DNA of 12,924 nucleotides from Bacteroidales bacterium (GTDB lineage Bacteria > Bacteroidota > Bacteroidia > Bacteroidales > UBA7960): assembly GCA_003557805.1 (NCBI GenBank), contig PWNY01000262.1:1-12924 (forward strand), read 5' to 3'. Each line of letters starts with the position of its first letter. Positions within the stretch are counted from its first letter, which is position 1. Positions 1 through 6,918 of the stretch are shown here, piece after piece. Position numbers and translations under genes: made by a program. Below the pieces are notes generated by a model. It did no database searches and was not told the origin of the DNA. It worked only from the letters and a program-made list of their open reading frames with translations.

Positions 1-1383
1 CTGAGTGATGAGGGTGGTGCAGGTTCATGGGTCGCTGCAATAATGAAGCAGTTTTTGATGCCTGATATGGAGGAGCTTGAAAAGCTTCGCAGGTTCTTCA
101 ATGAAGTTATGTGGGGCCGCATTCAGTACTCTGAAGGTGAATACCAGTATGGTGTACGCAAGAGCCTGTTCTATTATGAACCTGATGAAATGCCTGAAGG
201 TACCTACAGTGAAGATATAAACTACGGTACCTGGTCGGCATGGCCACGTTCTGAAGCTGAATCGCCGGGACGTTCCTATAACTATCCTCACGTTGCTGCT
301 GCGCACTGGGTATTTTACCGCCTGTCAAGGGACTATGATGGCTTTATCTATGAAAGAGATTGGGAATGGTACCTGGAGCACGCCTATCACACTGCAATTG
401 CGATGGTGGAGCTGGCGCCCTGGTATGCTCAGTGGGGCCAGATGGAAGGTACGATATTCCTGATGATCCTCCATGACCTTTACAGGGAGGGAATGACTGA
501 CCTTGCAGAGTCAATGGAGGCAGCCATGAAAGAAAGAACTGATCGCTGGGAAGCCATGAACTATCCTTTCGGAAGTGAGATGCCGTGGGATTCAACTGGA
601 CAGGAAGAGGTATACGGATGGACAAAGTATTTTGGATATGAAGACAAGGCACAGGTAACACTTAATTCTATTCTTGCATATATGCCGACTGTTCCTCACT
701 GGGGCTATGATGGCAGTGCACGCAGGTACTGGGATTTCGTTTATGCAGGCAAACTAACCAGGATAGAGAGGCAGATACATCACTACGGTTCTGCCCTCAA
801 CGCTATACCTGTCCTATCTGAGTTCCGTGAAAACCCGGATGATTTCTACCTGCTTCGCGTGGGTCATGCCGGTACAATGGGAGGCATTGCAAACATAACA
901 AAAGAAGGTTTTGCTCCGGCTGCATTCCATTCATACCCCTCAACCCTTCGCATTGATGGTATAAATGGTGATTACGGCCCGGGATTTTTTGGATATTCAG
1001 TTAATACCGCAACCTACGTTAAAGAGCATGATGAGTTTGGCTGGCTGGGTTATAGCGGCTCTGTTGAGCAGAACGGTGACTGGATTACTGTCACTCCTAC
1101 CAATTCTGCACGCTCAAGGGTTTACATTGCAAGCCTGGGTCTTTGGCTAACCCTGGATGCCGGTAAATTTGAAAGTGTTGAGTTCAACACTTCAAATGGT
1201 CAGGTAAGGGCACATCTGGATCCCGCTACAGAAAACCTTACAAATGCAGTGTTGCGTATTGAACAGCCTGCGCAGGTACCGGGAGTGGGTGAATATTCAC
1301 CTGTTTCATCATTCTCTTCCTTAAGGGATGCATACGTCGTTCCTCTTGAAGCACAGAGAACAACTGTTGAATTAAGATATTAA
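1..1383 (+). CDS. DUF5695-like secreted glycan-active protein, C-terminal part (5' truncated)
   Basis: The frame is open from base 1, so 460 residues of the C-terminal part are present. The Met codon at base 43 is internal, because coding sequence continues in frame upstream of it. Residues about 15-265 are rich in Trp, Tyr and helices, as in an (alpha/alpha)6 barrel, with an acidic cluster SEMPWDSTGQEEVYGW at about 192-207 that could hold catalytic residues. Residues about 280-460 look like a beta-sandwich and contain LRVGHAGTMGGIANI, AFHSYPSTL and GDYGPGFFG. From memory these match the DUF5695 family found near carbohydrate-active genes; no activity is known to me. The protein ends at LRIEQPAQVPGVGEY plus a short tail and a TAA stop, so the C terminus looks complete. 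A 319-base hairpin-rich gap separates it from the arabinofuranosidase cluster, so it is probably a separate transcript of the same locus. Family call moderate; function unknown. Confidence 0.7.
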   Translation: MSDEGGAGSWVAAIMKQFLMPDMEELEKLRRFFNEVMWGRIQYSEGEYQYGVRKSLFYYEPDEMPEGTYSEDINYGTWSAWPRSEAESPGRSYNYPHVAAAHWVFYRLSRDYDGFIYERDWEWYLEHAYHTAIAMVELAPWYAQWGQMEGTIFLMILHDLYREGMTDLAESMEAAMKERTDRWEAMNYPFGSEMPWDSTGQEEVYGWTKYFGYEDKAQVTLNSILAYMPTVPHWGYDGSARRYWDFVYAGKLTRIERQIHHYGSALNAIPVLSEFRENPDDFYLLRVGHAGTMGGIANITKEGFAPAAFHSYPSTLRIDGINGDYGPGFFGYSVNTATYVKEHDEFGWLGYSGSVEQNGDWITVTPTNSARSRVYIASLGLWLTLDAGKFESVEFNTSNGQVRAHLDPATENLTNAVLRIEQPAQVPGVGEYSPVSSFSSLRDAYVVPLEAQRTTVELRY

Positions 1384-1472
1384 TATAACAGCAGGGCTTT
1401 TGCCTTGATTAGGTTTATTAATAAAACCAAATAAAAAGTTCAGCTATTGCTGAATTATGAACCAGGCAGGTT

Positions 1473-1505
1473 GCAGGCAGGTTCCCCGGAGGGAACCCGG
1501 CCTGC
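1473..1505 (+). terminator. GC-rich hairpin, probable terminator of the DUF5695-like gene
   Basis: The inner stem GGTTCCC/GGGAACC is 7 perfect base pairs closed by a CGGA loop (1487-1490). It is extended by an outer stem GCAGGC/GCCTGC, with A1479 opposite C1498-G1499 as a small internal loop. It starts 90 bases after the TAA at 1381-1383. No U-tract follows on either strand, so it is not a textbook intrinsic terminator; it could instead protect the 3' end of the mRNA. Confidence 0.45.
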
Positions 1506-1521
1506 TTCCTGAACCTTAAAT

Positions 1522-1566
1522 ATGGTATAGGTATCTTTCCGGTTTTCCGGGGGATACCTGTACCAT
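1522..1566. terminator. Long near-perfect hairpin with UUUU loop (terminator or cis-regulatory element)
   Basis: Bases 1522-1535 pair with 1553-1566 over 14 consecutive positions with a single G-U pair. After a one-base bulge (T1536) and two G-U pairs, the inner CCGG-TTTT-CCGG (1539-1550) adds four more pairs. The result is an almost continuous 20-pair stem. No clear U-tract follows. It sits 17 bases after the preceding hairpin and 136 bases before the next start codon, so it may be a second terminator in tandem or a structured leader element for the downstream genes. Confidence 0.45.
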
Positions 1567-1683
1567 TATACTGATTATATGCAATAAGGTATTTCTACCT
1601 GTAGCCTGTGATTTAAAAATTTGGCTGGCTGTTAGGATAAATTGTGCATCATTGCGAGATCTTTAAATAATCATTCTCCGCAA

Positions 1684-1687
1684 GGAG
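1684..1687 (+). promoter_or_regulatory. Candidate Shine-Dalgarno GGAG with long spacing
   Basis: The sequence AAGGAG (1682-1687) lies upstream of the ATG at 1703, leaving 15 bases between GGAG and the start. That is longer than the usual 5-9 bases. No closer start exists in frame, and the signal peptide that begins at 1703 supports that start, so this is either a loosely spaced ribosome binding site or incidental. Confidence 0.35.
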
Positions 1688-1702
1688 TAAAAACCAAACA
1701 AC

Positions 1703-4147
1703 ATGATTAAAAAAGTACAAAACATTAAAACGCTGATACCGTTAATTTTTTTGCTTGCCGTTCTTTCAGGATGTGCTGAAAAGAGTGTAGACAAGGACTA
1801 TCCGATCCGTTCACAGCCATTTACACAGGTGGAGGTTCAGGATGACTTCTGGGGCGGAAGGATAAGCACAAATCATCAGGTAAGCATCCCGGTTTCACTT
1901 CATCAGTCTACCATAACCGGAAGGATTAAGAATTTTGAGATCGCAGGTGGGCTTGCCGAAGGTGATTTTCAGTCAGATGCACCTTTCGACGACTCAGATG
2001 TATTCAAGATAATTGAAGGGGCCAGCTACTCTCTGCATATGTTCCCCGACCCTGAGCTGGAAGCATTTATTGATACACTTATATGGAAGATAGGTATGGC
2101 TCAGGAGGACAATGGTTATCTTTACACCTGGCGCACTATACACGGTGACGATTCACATGACTGGATAGGCAGCCGCAGGTGGGAAAGAACGCATGTCATG
2201 AGCCATGAGCTATACAATATGGGACATATGTATGAGGCCGCAGTTGCGCATTACCGGCTTACAGGCAAAAGGGATTTTTTGGATATCGCCATAAAAAATG
2301 CCGATCTGATCCTTGAGGAGATCGGACCAGGGAAGTTTGAAACATACCCGGGTCACCAGGGGATAGAGATAGGTCTTGTAAAGCTTTACCTGGTAACAGG
2401 TAACAGGGATTATCTTGAACAGGCAAAGTATTTTCTTGATGCCAGGGGGCATGACCATATTGGTGAGCCGCCTTTCTGGCACGGGGAGCCAAGGACATAT
2501 GACCAGGCGCACAAACCGGTTACCGAGCAGACCGAAGCCGTGGGACATTCTGTAAGGGCCCTTTACATGTATGCCGGTATGGCCGATGTAGCCACCCAGA
2601 CAGGGGACAGGGAATATATTGATGCAATTGACCGGTTGTGGGAAGATGTCACCTATACAAAATTTTATGTTACAGGGGGTATTGGTTCACAAAGAGGGCA
2701 CGAAGGCTTTGGTCCTGCTTTTGATCTTCCAAATGTGTCGGCATATTGTGAAACTTGCGCCGGTATAGCAAATGTGTTTTGGAACCACAGGCTTTTCCTT
2801 TTGCATGGGGATGCAAAATACATCGATGTAATGGAAAGGTCTTTGTACAATAACGTGCTTTCGGGGGTTGCACTCACCGGGGACCGGTTTTTCTATCCCA
2901 ATCCCCTGGAATCTCACGGGCAGCACCAGAGAAGCGAGTGGTTCGGCTGTGCCTGCTGCCCCTCTAATGTTACCCGCTTTATTCCCTCAGTCCCAGGCTA
3001 TATATATGCCCAGGATGAAGAAAAACTTTATATGAATCTTTATGTAAGCAGCGAGACCGAATTTGAGGTTAACGGCGGCAATGTAGGAATTAAACAGACC
3101 AGCACACTTCCCTGGAGTGGTAATGTAAAACTGGAGGTAAACCCTGTTAATCCCGTCGATATCAGTCTTCACCTCCGAATACCAGGATGGGCGCAAAACG
3201 AGGTAGTGCCAGGAGATCTCTATTCATTTGAGAATGATGCAGGCTCTGAGCCACTGGTAGCAGTGAACGGAGAGACTGTTCCTCTTGATACCCGTAATGG
3301 CTATGTTGTAATTGAACGTGAATGGGCTGCCGGAGATATAGTGGAGCTCGAGTTTCCGATGGATATAAGGTATATATCTGCACGCCCCGAAGTTAAGGCC
3401 AACGAGAACAGGATCGCCATACAGAGGGGGCCATTGGTTTATGCTGCCGAATGGCCCGACTTCGATGATCATTCAGTGCTTGATCTTATTGTTGACAAAA
3501 ACAAGGAACTCTATGCAGAGGAACATTCAGATGAAGTGCTTGGAAACCTTGTGCTGATAAGGGGCATGGCTGAAGGCAGCAGATACCTTGATGACGGAAG
3601 CATAGAGGTCTCAGAAAAGGAATTGACCCTGATACCCTATTATGCCTGGGCGCATCGCGGTACAGGCCAGATGGCTGTTTGGTTGCCAGAAAACATTGAG
3701 GCCGCAAGACCGCGCCCTGCTCCAACTATTGCCCTGAACAGCACTATAAAAGCATCGCACCATACAGTGGCTCTATCGGCGATCAACAACCAGTCAGTTC
3801 CTGGAAGTTCAAACGACCCTGCTTTTACCAATTACCACTGGTGGCCAAGAATGGCACAGACTGAGTATATTATATATGAATTTGAAAGACCTGAAACTGT
3901 ATCAACTTCACAGGTTTTCTGGTTCGATGACGGCCCGTCAGGAGGGTGCCGTGTTCCTGAAAGCTGGCAGATACTCTACAGTTCAGAAGGGGAGTGGATA
4001 CCAGTAGATAACCTTAGCCCTTATGAGATAAAGAAAGATGAAATGAATGAGGTGCGTTTTGAAGCTGTGGAGACGGATGCACTTAAACTTGAGGTGAGGT
4101 TGCAGGAAAATTATTCATCCGGACTGTATGAATGGGCTGTAAAGTAG
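1703..4147 (+). CDS. GH127 (DUF1680) retaining cysteine glycosidase lipoprotein with C-terminal binding-type module; likely beta-L-arabinofuranosidase
   Basis: This 814-residue protein starts with a lipoprotein signal peptide ending in LSGC (Cys24). Residues about 33-665 are a full-length GH127 domain, an (alpha/alpha)6 barrel plus beta-sandwich. The diagnostic motifs are GPGKFETYPGHQGIE (about 208-222), YDQAHKPVTEQTEAVGHSVRALY (about 266-288), HEGFGP with acid/base candidate Glu334, YCETCAG with zinc ligands Glu350 and Cys352, and GCACCPSN with Cys418 and Cys419. By comparison with Bifidobacterium HypBA1, Cys418 is the nucleophile; the 16-residue step from acid/base Glu to zinc-ligand Glu is the same as in HypBA1. 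Residues about 679-814 form an extra beta-sandwich resembling F5/8 type C modules, also found in three neighbouring proteins. First gene of the five-gene cluster. Family members mostly release L-arabinose from beta-L-Araf linkages, but a GH127 member acts on aceric acid of rhamnogalacturonan II, so the exact sugar is open. Confidence 0.9.
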   Translation: MIKKVQNIKTLIPLIFLLAVLSGCAEKSVDKDYPIRSQPFTQVEVQDDFWGGRISTNHQVSIPVSLHQSTITGRIKNFEIAGGLAEGDFQSDAPFDDSDVFKIIEGASYSLHMFPDPELEAFIDTLIWKIGMAQEDNGYLYTWRTIHGDDSHDWIGSRRWERTHVMSHELYNMGHMYEAAVAHYRLTGKRDFLDIAIKNADLILEEIGPGKFETYPGHQGIEIGLVKLYLVTGNRDYLEQAKYFLDARGHDHIGEPPFWHGEPRTYDQAHKPVTEQTEAVGHSVRALYMYAGMADVATQTGDREYIDAIDRLWEDVTYTKFYVTGGIGSQRGHEGFGPAFDLPNVSAYCETCAGIANVFWNHRLFLLHGDAKYIDVMERSLYNNVLSGVALTGDRFFYPNPLESHGQHQRSEWFGCACCPSNVTRFIPSVPGYIYAQDEEKLYMNLYVSSETEFEVNGGNVGIKQTSTLPWSGNVKLEVNPVNPVDISLHLRIPGWAQNEVVPGDLYSFENDAGSEPLVAVNGETVPLDTRNGYVVIEREWAAGDIVELEFPMDIRYISARPEVKANENRIAIQRGPLVYAAEWPDFDDHSVLDLIVDKNKELYAEEHSDEVLGNLVLIRGMAEGSRYLDDGSIEVSEKELTLIPYYAWAHRGTGQMAVWLPENIEAARPRPAPTIALNSTIKASHHTVALSAINNQSVPGSSNDPAFTNYHWWPRMAQTEYIIYEFERPETVSTSQVFWFDDGPSGGCRVPESWQILYSSEGEWIPVDNLSPYEIKKDEMNEVRFEAVETDALKLEVRLQENYSSGLYEWAVK

Positions 4148-4199
4148 AGGCAATTGACTGTTTTATAAATAATTATTATTAACAAAAAAGCTTTTCCCT

Positions 4200-6866
4200 A
4201 TGAAGACGATTCGCCTTCTTTTAATTGTATTTCCGGCCCTGTTGATTTTCCATTCATGCCAGGTGGCCGATGATGATTATCCAAAGAACCTCGCTGTTGT
4301 TGCCGAATCATCCAGCTCACTTTATGGTCAGTGGGTAATGCCGATGAATGATGGACAGACTCCTGCACGTTCGATTAACTGGACACTGCAAATGAGGATG
4401 CAGGATCCTGAACCGCAATGGATTGAATACACCTGGCAGCAACCGGTCAACACCGAAAAGATCGTACTGCATCTGTGGGATTATGAAGATGACATCCCGC
4501 TGCCCCAGGAGTTCAGTATCTCCTATTGGGACGGGAATGATTTTGTGCCCTTTTATTCAGTATCAAGGGATCAGATGAAGATAAATGAAAATGACACCAT
4601 AAGGTTTGAGCCTGTTGAAACTGACAGGCTGCGCCTGGTAACGGAGAGTGCATCTCTTTTCCCTGCAAACGTACTGGAATGGGAGGTACACCAGCTACCT
4701 GGGTCACCCGATCACCCCCCTCTTGTTGATGCAGGTGTTGACCGTGATGTAATGGTAGGTGGTGATACTTACCTGTCAGGAGAGGTAAAATCAGTTGGTG
4801 ACAATTACAGGGTGCGCTGGAGTGTTGAGTCCGGACCCGGACGGGTAAGTTTCGGTGACCGTAATTCACTCGAGGCAACAGCAAGTTTTTCTGAACCCGG
4901 TGACTATGTAATTAAGCTTACTGCAACAGAAGGCCGCCGTCTTGAGTCGGCCGGGACGCTGAAAGTAAAGGTACATGACATGCCTGATAAGGCCTATCTC
5001 CAGAAGGTGCGCACTACACATTTTAGTGTCGATAATCCAATTTGGAGCCAAAGGCTAAGGTCGATCATGGTTACCTGGATACCCTATGTAATTGATCAGC
5101 TGACTGATCCTGAGGTCAGAACCGGTGGCATAGACAACTTCATTGAAGCGGCAAAGGCACTCAGGGGTGAGCCCCATGGTGAACACAGGGGGCTTGTATT
5201 CTCAAATGCGTATGTGTTGCAGACAATTGAATCAATGTCTCTTGCGCTGATGGTCGATCCCCAGGGTGACCAGGAAATAATCGCCGCACAGAGGCTGATG
5301 GAAGAAACTCTCGAAGACTGGATCCCAAAGGTGCTGGCTGCACAGGAGCCCGACGGGTACCTGCAGACAGCTTACACACTTCGTGATCCAGAGCAATGGG
5401 AAGAGAGATGGTGGCCTCGCCAGAGAAGGGCACATGAGGGTTATATTGCAGGCTACTTCATGGAGGCTGCTGTTGCTCACTTTATGCTTACCGAAGGAAA
5501 TGACCGCAGGCTTTATGATGCTGCAAAAAGGCTTGCAGATTGCTGGTATGATAATATCGGCCCAGGGAAAAGGGAGTGGTATGATGGCCATCAGGGCATC
5601 AAACAGGCCCTTGTGAGGTTTGCCAGGCTTGTTGAAGAGGTAGAGGGTGAAGGCACTGGAGAGAGATATATACAGCTGGCCGATTTCCTTTTGGACAACA
5701 GGGATGGCGGAAGCCAGTATGATCAGAGCCATATCCATCCTGTTAAACAGTATGAGGCGGTTGGTCATGCCGTAAGGGCGGTATATTCATATAATGCAAC
5801 TGCGGAACTTGCCGAAGAGACAGGTAATATTGACTACTACAGTGCTGCAATGTCGGTTTGGAACAATATCGTGAATAAAAAATATTATCTTACAGGAGGT
5901 ATAGGAAGCGGTGAAACATCAGAAGGCTTTGGCCCTAACTATTCACTTCGTAACAACAGCTATTGTGAATCATGTGCCAGCTGCGGCATGATTTTCTTCC
6001 AGCATACAATGAATTCAACCTACCATGCCTCCAAATACGCGGATCTATACGAGGAAACCCTTTACAATGCGCTTCTGGGATCAATGGATCTTGCCGGTGA
6101 AAGGTATTATTATCCAAACCCCCTCACAGAAAGAAGGACACGCATTACATGGCACAATTGCCCCTGCTGCGTTGGAAATATCCCAAGGACTTTGCTTATG
6201 ATACCTACCTGGACATACCAGAAGAGTGATGAAGGTGTATTTGTCAACCTGTTCATTGGCAGCACAGTAAATGTCGGAGATGTTGGTGGCACAAACGTGG
6301 AAATGGTTCAGCAAACAGATTACCCGTGGAGCGGTGATGTGTCAATTACCGTAAACCCTGAAAGAGCAGCAGAGTTTACTGTTTTTGTGCGTATACCTGA
6401 CAGAAATACCAGCGAGCTTTATGATGCGGTACCTGATGTGAGCGGTTATAAGTCCATACTGGTTAACGGAGAAAGCATTCAGCCTGAAACCATCAATGGA
6501 TATGCTGTTATTACCCGCAGTTGGGAGGCTGGTGACAAGATTGATGTCAGCCTTCCCATGGAGATACAGAGAGTTACATCTATTGACAAGGTAGAAGCAA
6601 ACAGGGGTAAGGTTGCCTTCAGGTACGGGCCGCTGGTATACAATGTTGAAGCCTATGATAATGATGATATTGAGAAACCCGTGAGCCTTGACCCGTTGAG
6701 CATTGAATGGAGAGGCGATTTGCTGAACGGTGTAATGGTAATTAAGGGGAAATGGGCTGATGGTTCACCCCTTGTTGCTATTCCTAATTATACCCGTACC
6801 CAGAGAATCAGTCGTACGGAAGGAGAAAGCCCTGTCTATTCAAGGGTATGGATTCACAAAGAATAA
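4200..6866 (+). CDS. GH127 (DUF1680) lipoprotein with N-terminal binding-type module and PKD-like domain; likely beta-L-arabinofuranosidase
   Basis: This 888-residue protein has a signal peptide ending in FHSC (Cys20). The acidic run ADDD just after Cys20 resembles the Bacteroidota lipoprotein export signal for the cell surface. Residues about 29-165 are the shared beta-sandwich module. Residues about 173-260 are PKD-like (VDAGVDRDVMVGGDTYLSG, then WSVESGPG and EPGDYVIKLTAT). Residues about 265-888 are the GH127 catalytic region: GPGKREWYDGHQGIKQALV, QYEAVGHAVRAVY, SEGFGP with acid/base candidate Glu575, YCESCAS with Glu590 and Cys592, and CPCCVGN with Cys656 (predicted nucleophile) and Cys657. 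All zinc and catalytic positions are intact. It is clearly diverged from the GH127 gene upstream and lacks that protein's C-terminal module, so a different linkage or substrate is likely. No Shine-Dalgarno is seen; the leader is A-rich with an AAAAGCTTTT palindrome at 4186-4195. The 52-base gap from the upstream gene fits one operon. Confidence 0.9.
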   Translation: MKTIRLLLIVFPALLIFHSCQVADDDYPKNLAVVAESSSSLYGQWVMPMNDGQTPARSINWTLQMRMQDPEPQWIEYTWQQPVNTEKIVLHLWDYEDDIPLPQEFSISYWDGNDFVPFYSVSRDQMKINENDTIRFEPVETDRLRLVTESASLFPANVLEWEVHQLPGSPDHPPLVDAGVDRDVMVGGDTYLSGEVKSVGDNYRVRWSVESGPGRVSFGDRNSLEATASFSEPGDYVIKLTATEGRRLESAGTLKVKVHDMPDKAYLQKVRTTHFSVDNPIWSQRLRSIMVTWIPYVIDQLTDPEVRTGGIDNFIEAAKALRGEPHGEHRGLVFSNAYVLQTIESMSLALMVDPQGDQEIIAAQRLMEETLEDWIPKVLAAQEPDGYLQTAYTLRDPEQWEERWWPRQRRAHEGYIAGYFMEAAVAHFMLTEGNDRRLYDAAKRLADCWYDNIGPGKREWYDGHQGIKQALVRFARLVEEVEGEGTGERYIQLADFLLDNRDGGSQYDQSHIHPVKQYEAVGHAVRAVYSYNATAELAEETGNIDYYSAAMSVWNNIVNKKYYLTGGIGSGETSEGFGPNYSLRNNSYCESCASCGMIFFQHTMNSTYHASKYADLYEETLYNALLGSMDLAGERYYYPNPLTERRTRITWHNCPCCVGNIPRTLLMIPTWTYQKSDEGVFVNLFIGSTVNVGDVGGTNVEMVQQTDYPWSGDVSITVNPERAAEFTVFVRIPDRNTSELYDAVPDVSGYKSILVNGESIQPETINGYAVITRSWEAGDKIDVSLPMEIQRVTSIDKVEANRGKVAFRYGPLVYNVEAYDNDDIEKPVSLDPLSIEWRGDLLNGVMVIKGKWADGSPLVAIPNYTRTQRISRTEGESPVYSRVWIHKE

Positions 6867-6895
6867 ACCCTGCCCGGTTTATGGTTCCGCAGGGT
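6867..6895 (+). other. Intergenic inverted repeat after the second GH127 gene
   Basis: ACCCTGC (6867-6873) and GCAGGGT (6889-6895) are a perfect 7-base inverted repeat around a 15-base loop, starting at the first base after the TAA stop. No U-tract follows, and the next gene starts 23 bases downstream in the same direction. An mRNA-stabilising or partial-attenuation hairpin within the operon is more likely than a full terminator. Confidence 0.4.
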
Positions 6896-6918
6896 AAATG
6901 ATGATATTTTAACCGTCT

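Larger units (their letters stand above)
1384..1702. other. Intergenic region with several inverted repeats; leader of the GH127 cluster
   Basis: No open frame of note lies in these 319 bases. From left to right there is a weak inverted repeat (GGTTT/AAACC, 1412-1427), a small hairpin TTCAGC-TATT-GCTGAA (1439-1454), and two strong hairpins listed separately (1473-1505 and 1522-1566). About 136 AT-rich bases then lead to the next start codon. I looked for the Bacteroidota -33/-7 promoter pair (TTTG and TAnnTTTG). The best partial match is TTTG at 1620-1623 with TAAATTG at 1638-1644, but the 14-base gap is shorter than usual, so I do not call a promoter. A start of transcription for the five-gene cluster is nevertheless expected here. 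Confidence 0.6.

Noticed and set aside
43..1383. Gene start at the ATG at 43
   Set aside because: The same frame is open back to base 1 and the protein there lacks a signal peptide and N-terminal domain, so this Met is internal to a truncated gene.
1620..1644. Bacteroidota -33/-7 promoter before the first GH127 gene
   Set aside because: TTTG and TAAATTG are only 14 bases apart and the -7 match is incomplete; this is too weak to call.
4513..4884. Antisense open frame of 123 codons
   Set aside because: It is contained in the binding-type and PKD-like region of the second GH127 gene; the His/Pro/Gln-rich translation is typical of a shadow frame.
5232..5768. Antisense open frame of 178 codons
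   Set aside because: It lies entirely inside the GH127 catalytic domain on the other strand, has no recognisable domain and no start signal; it is a by-product of the coding strand's composition.
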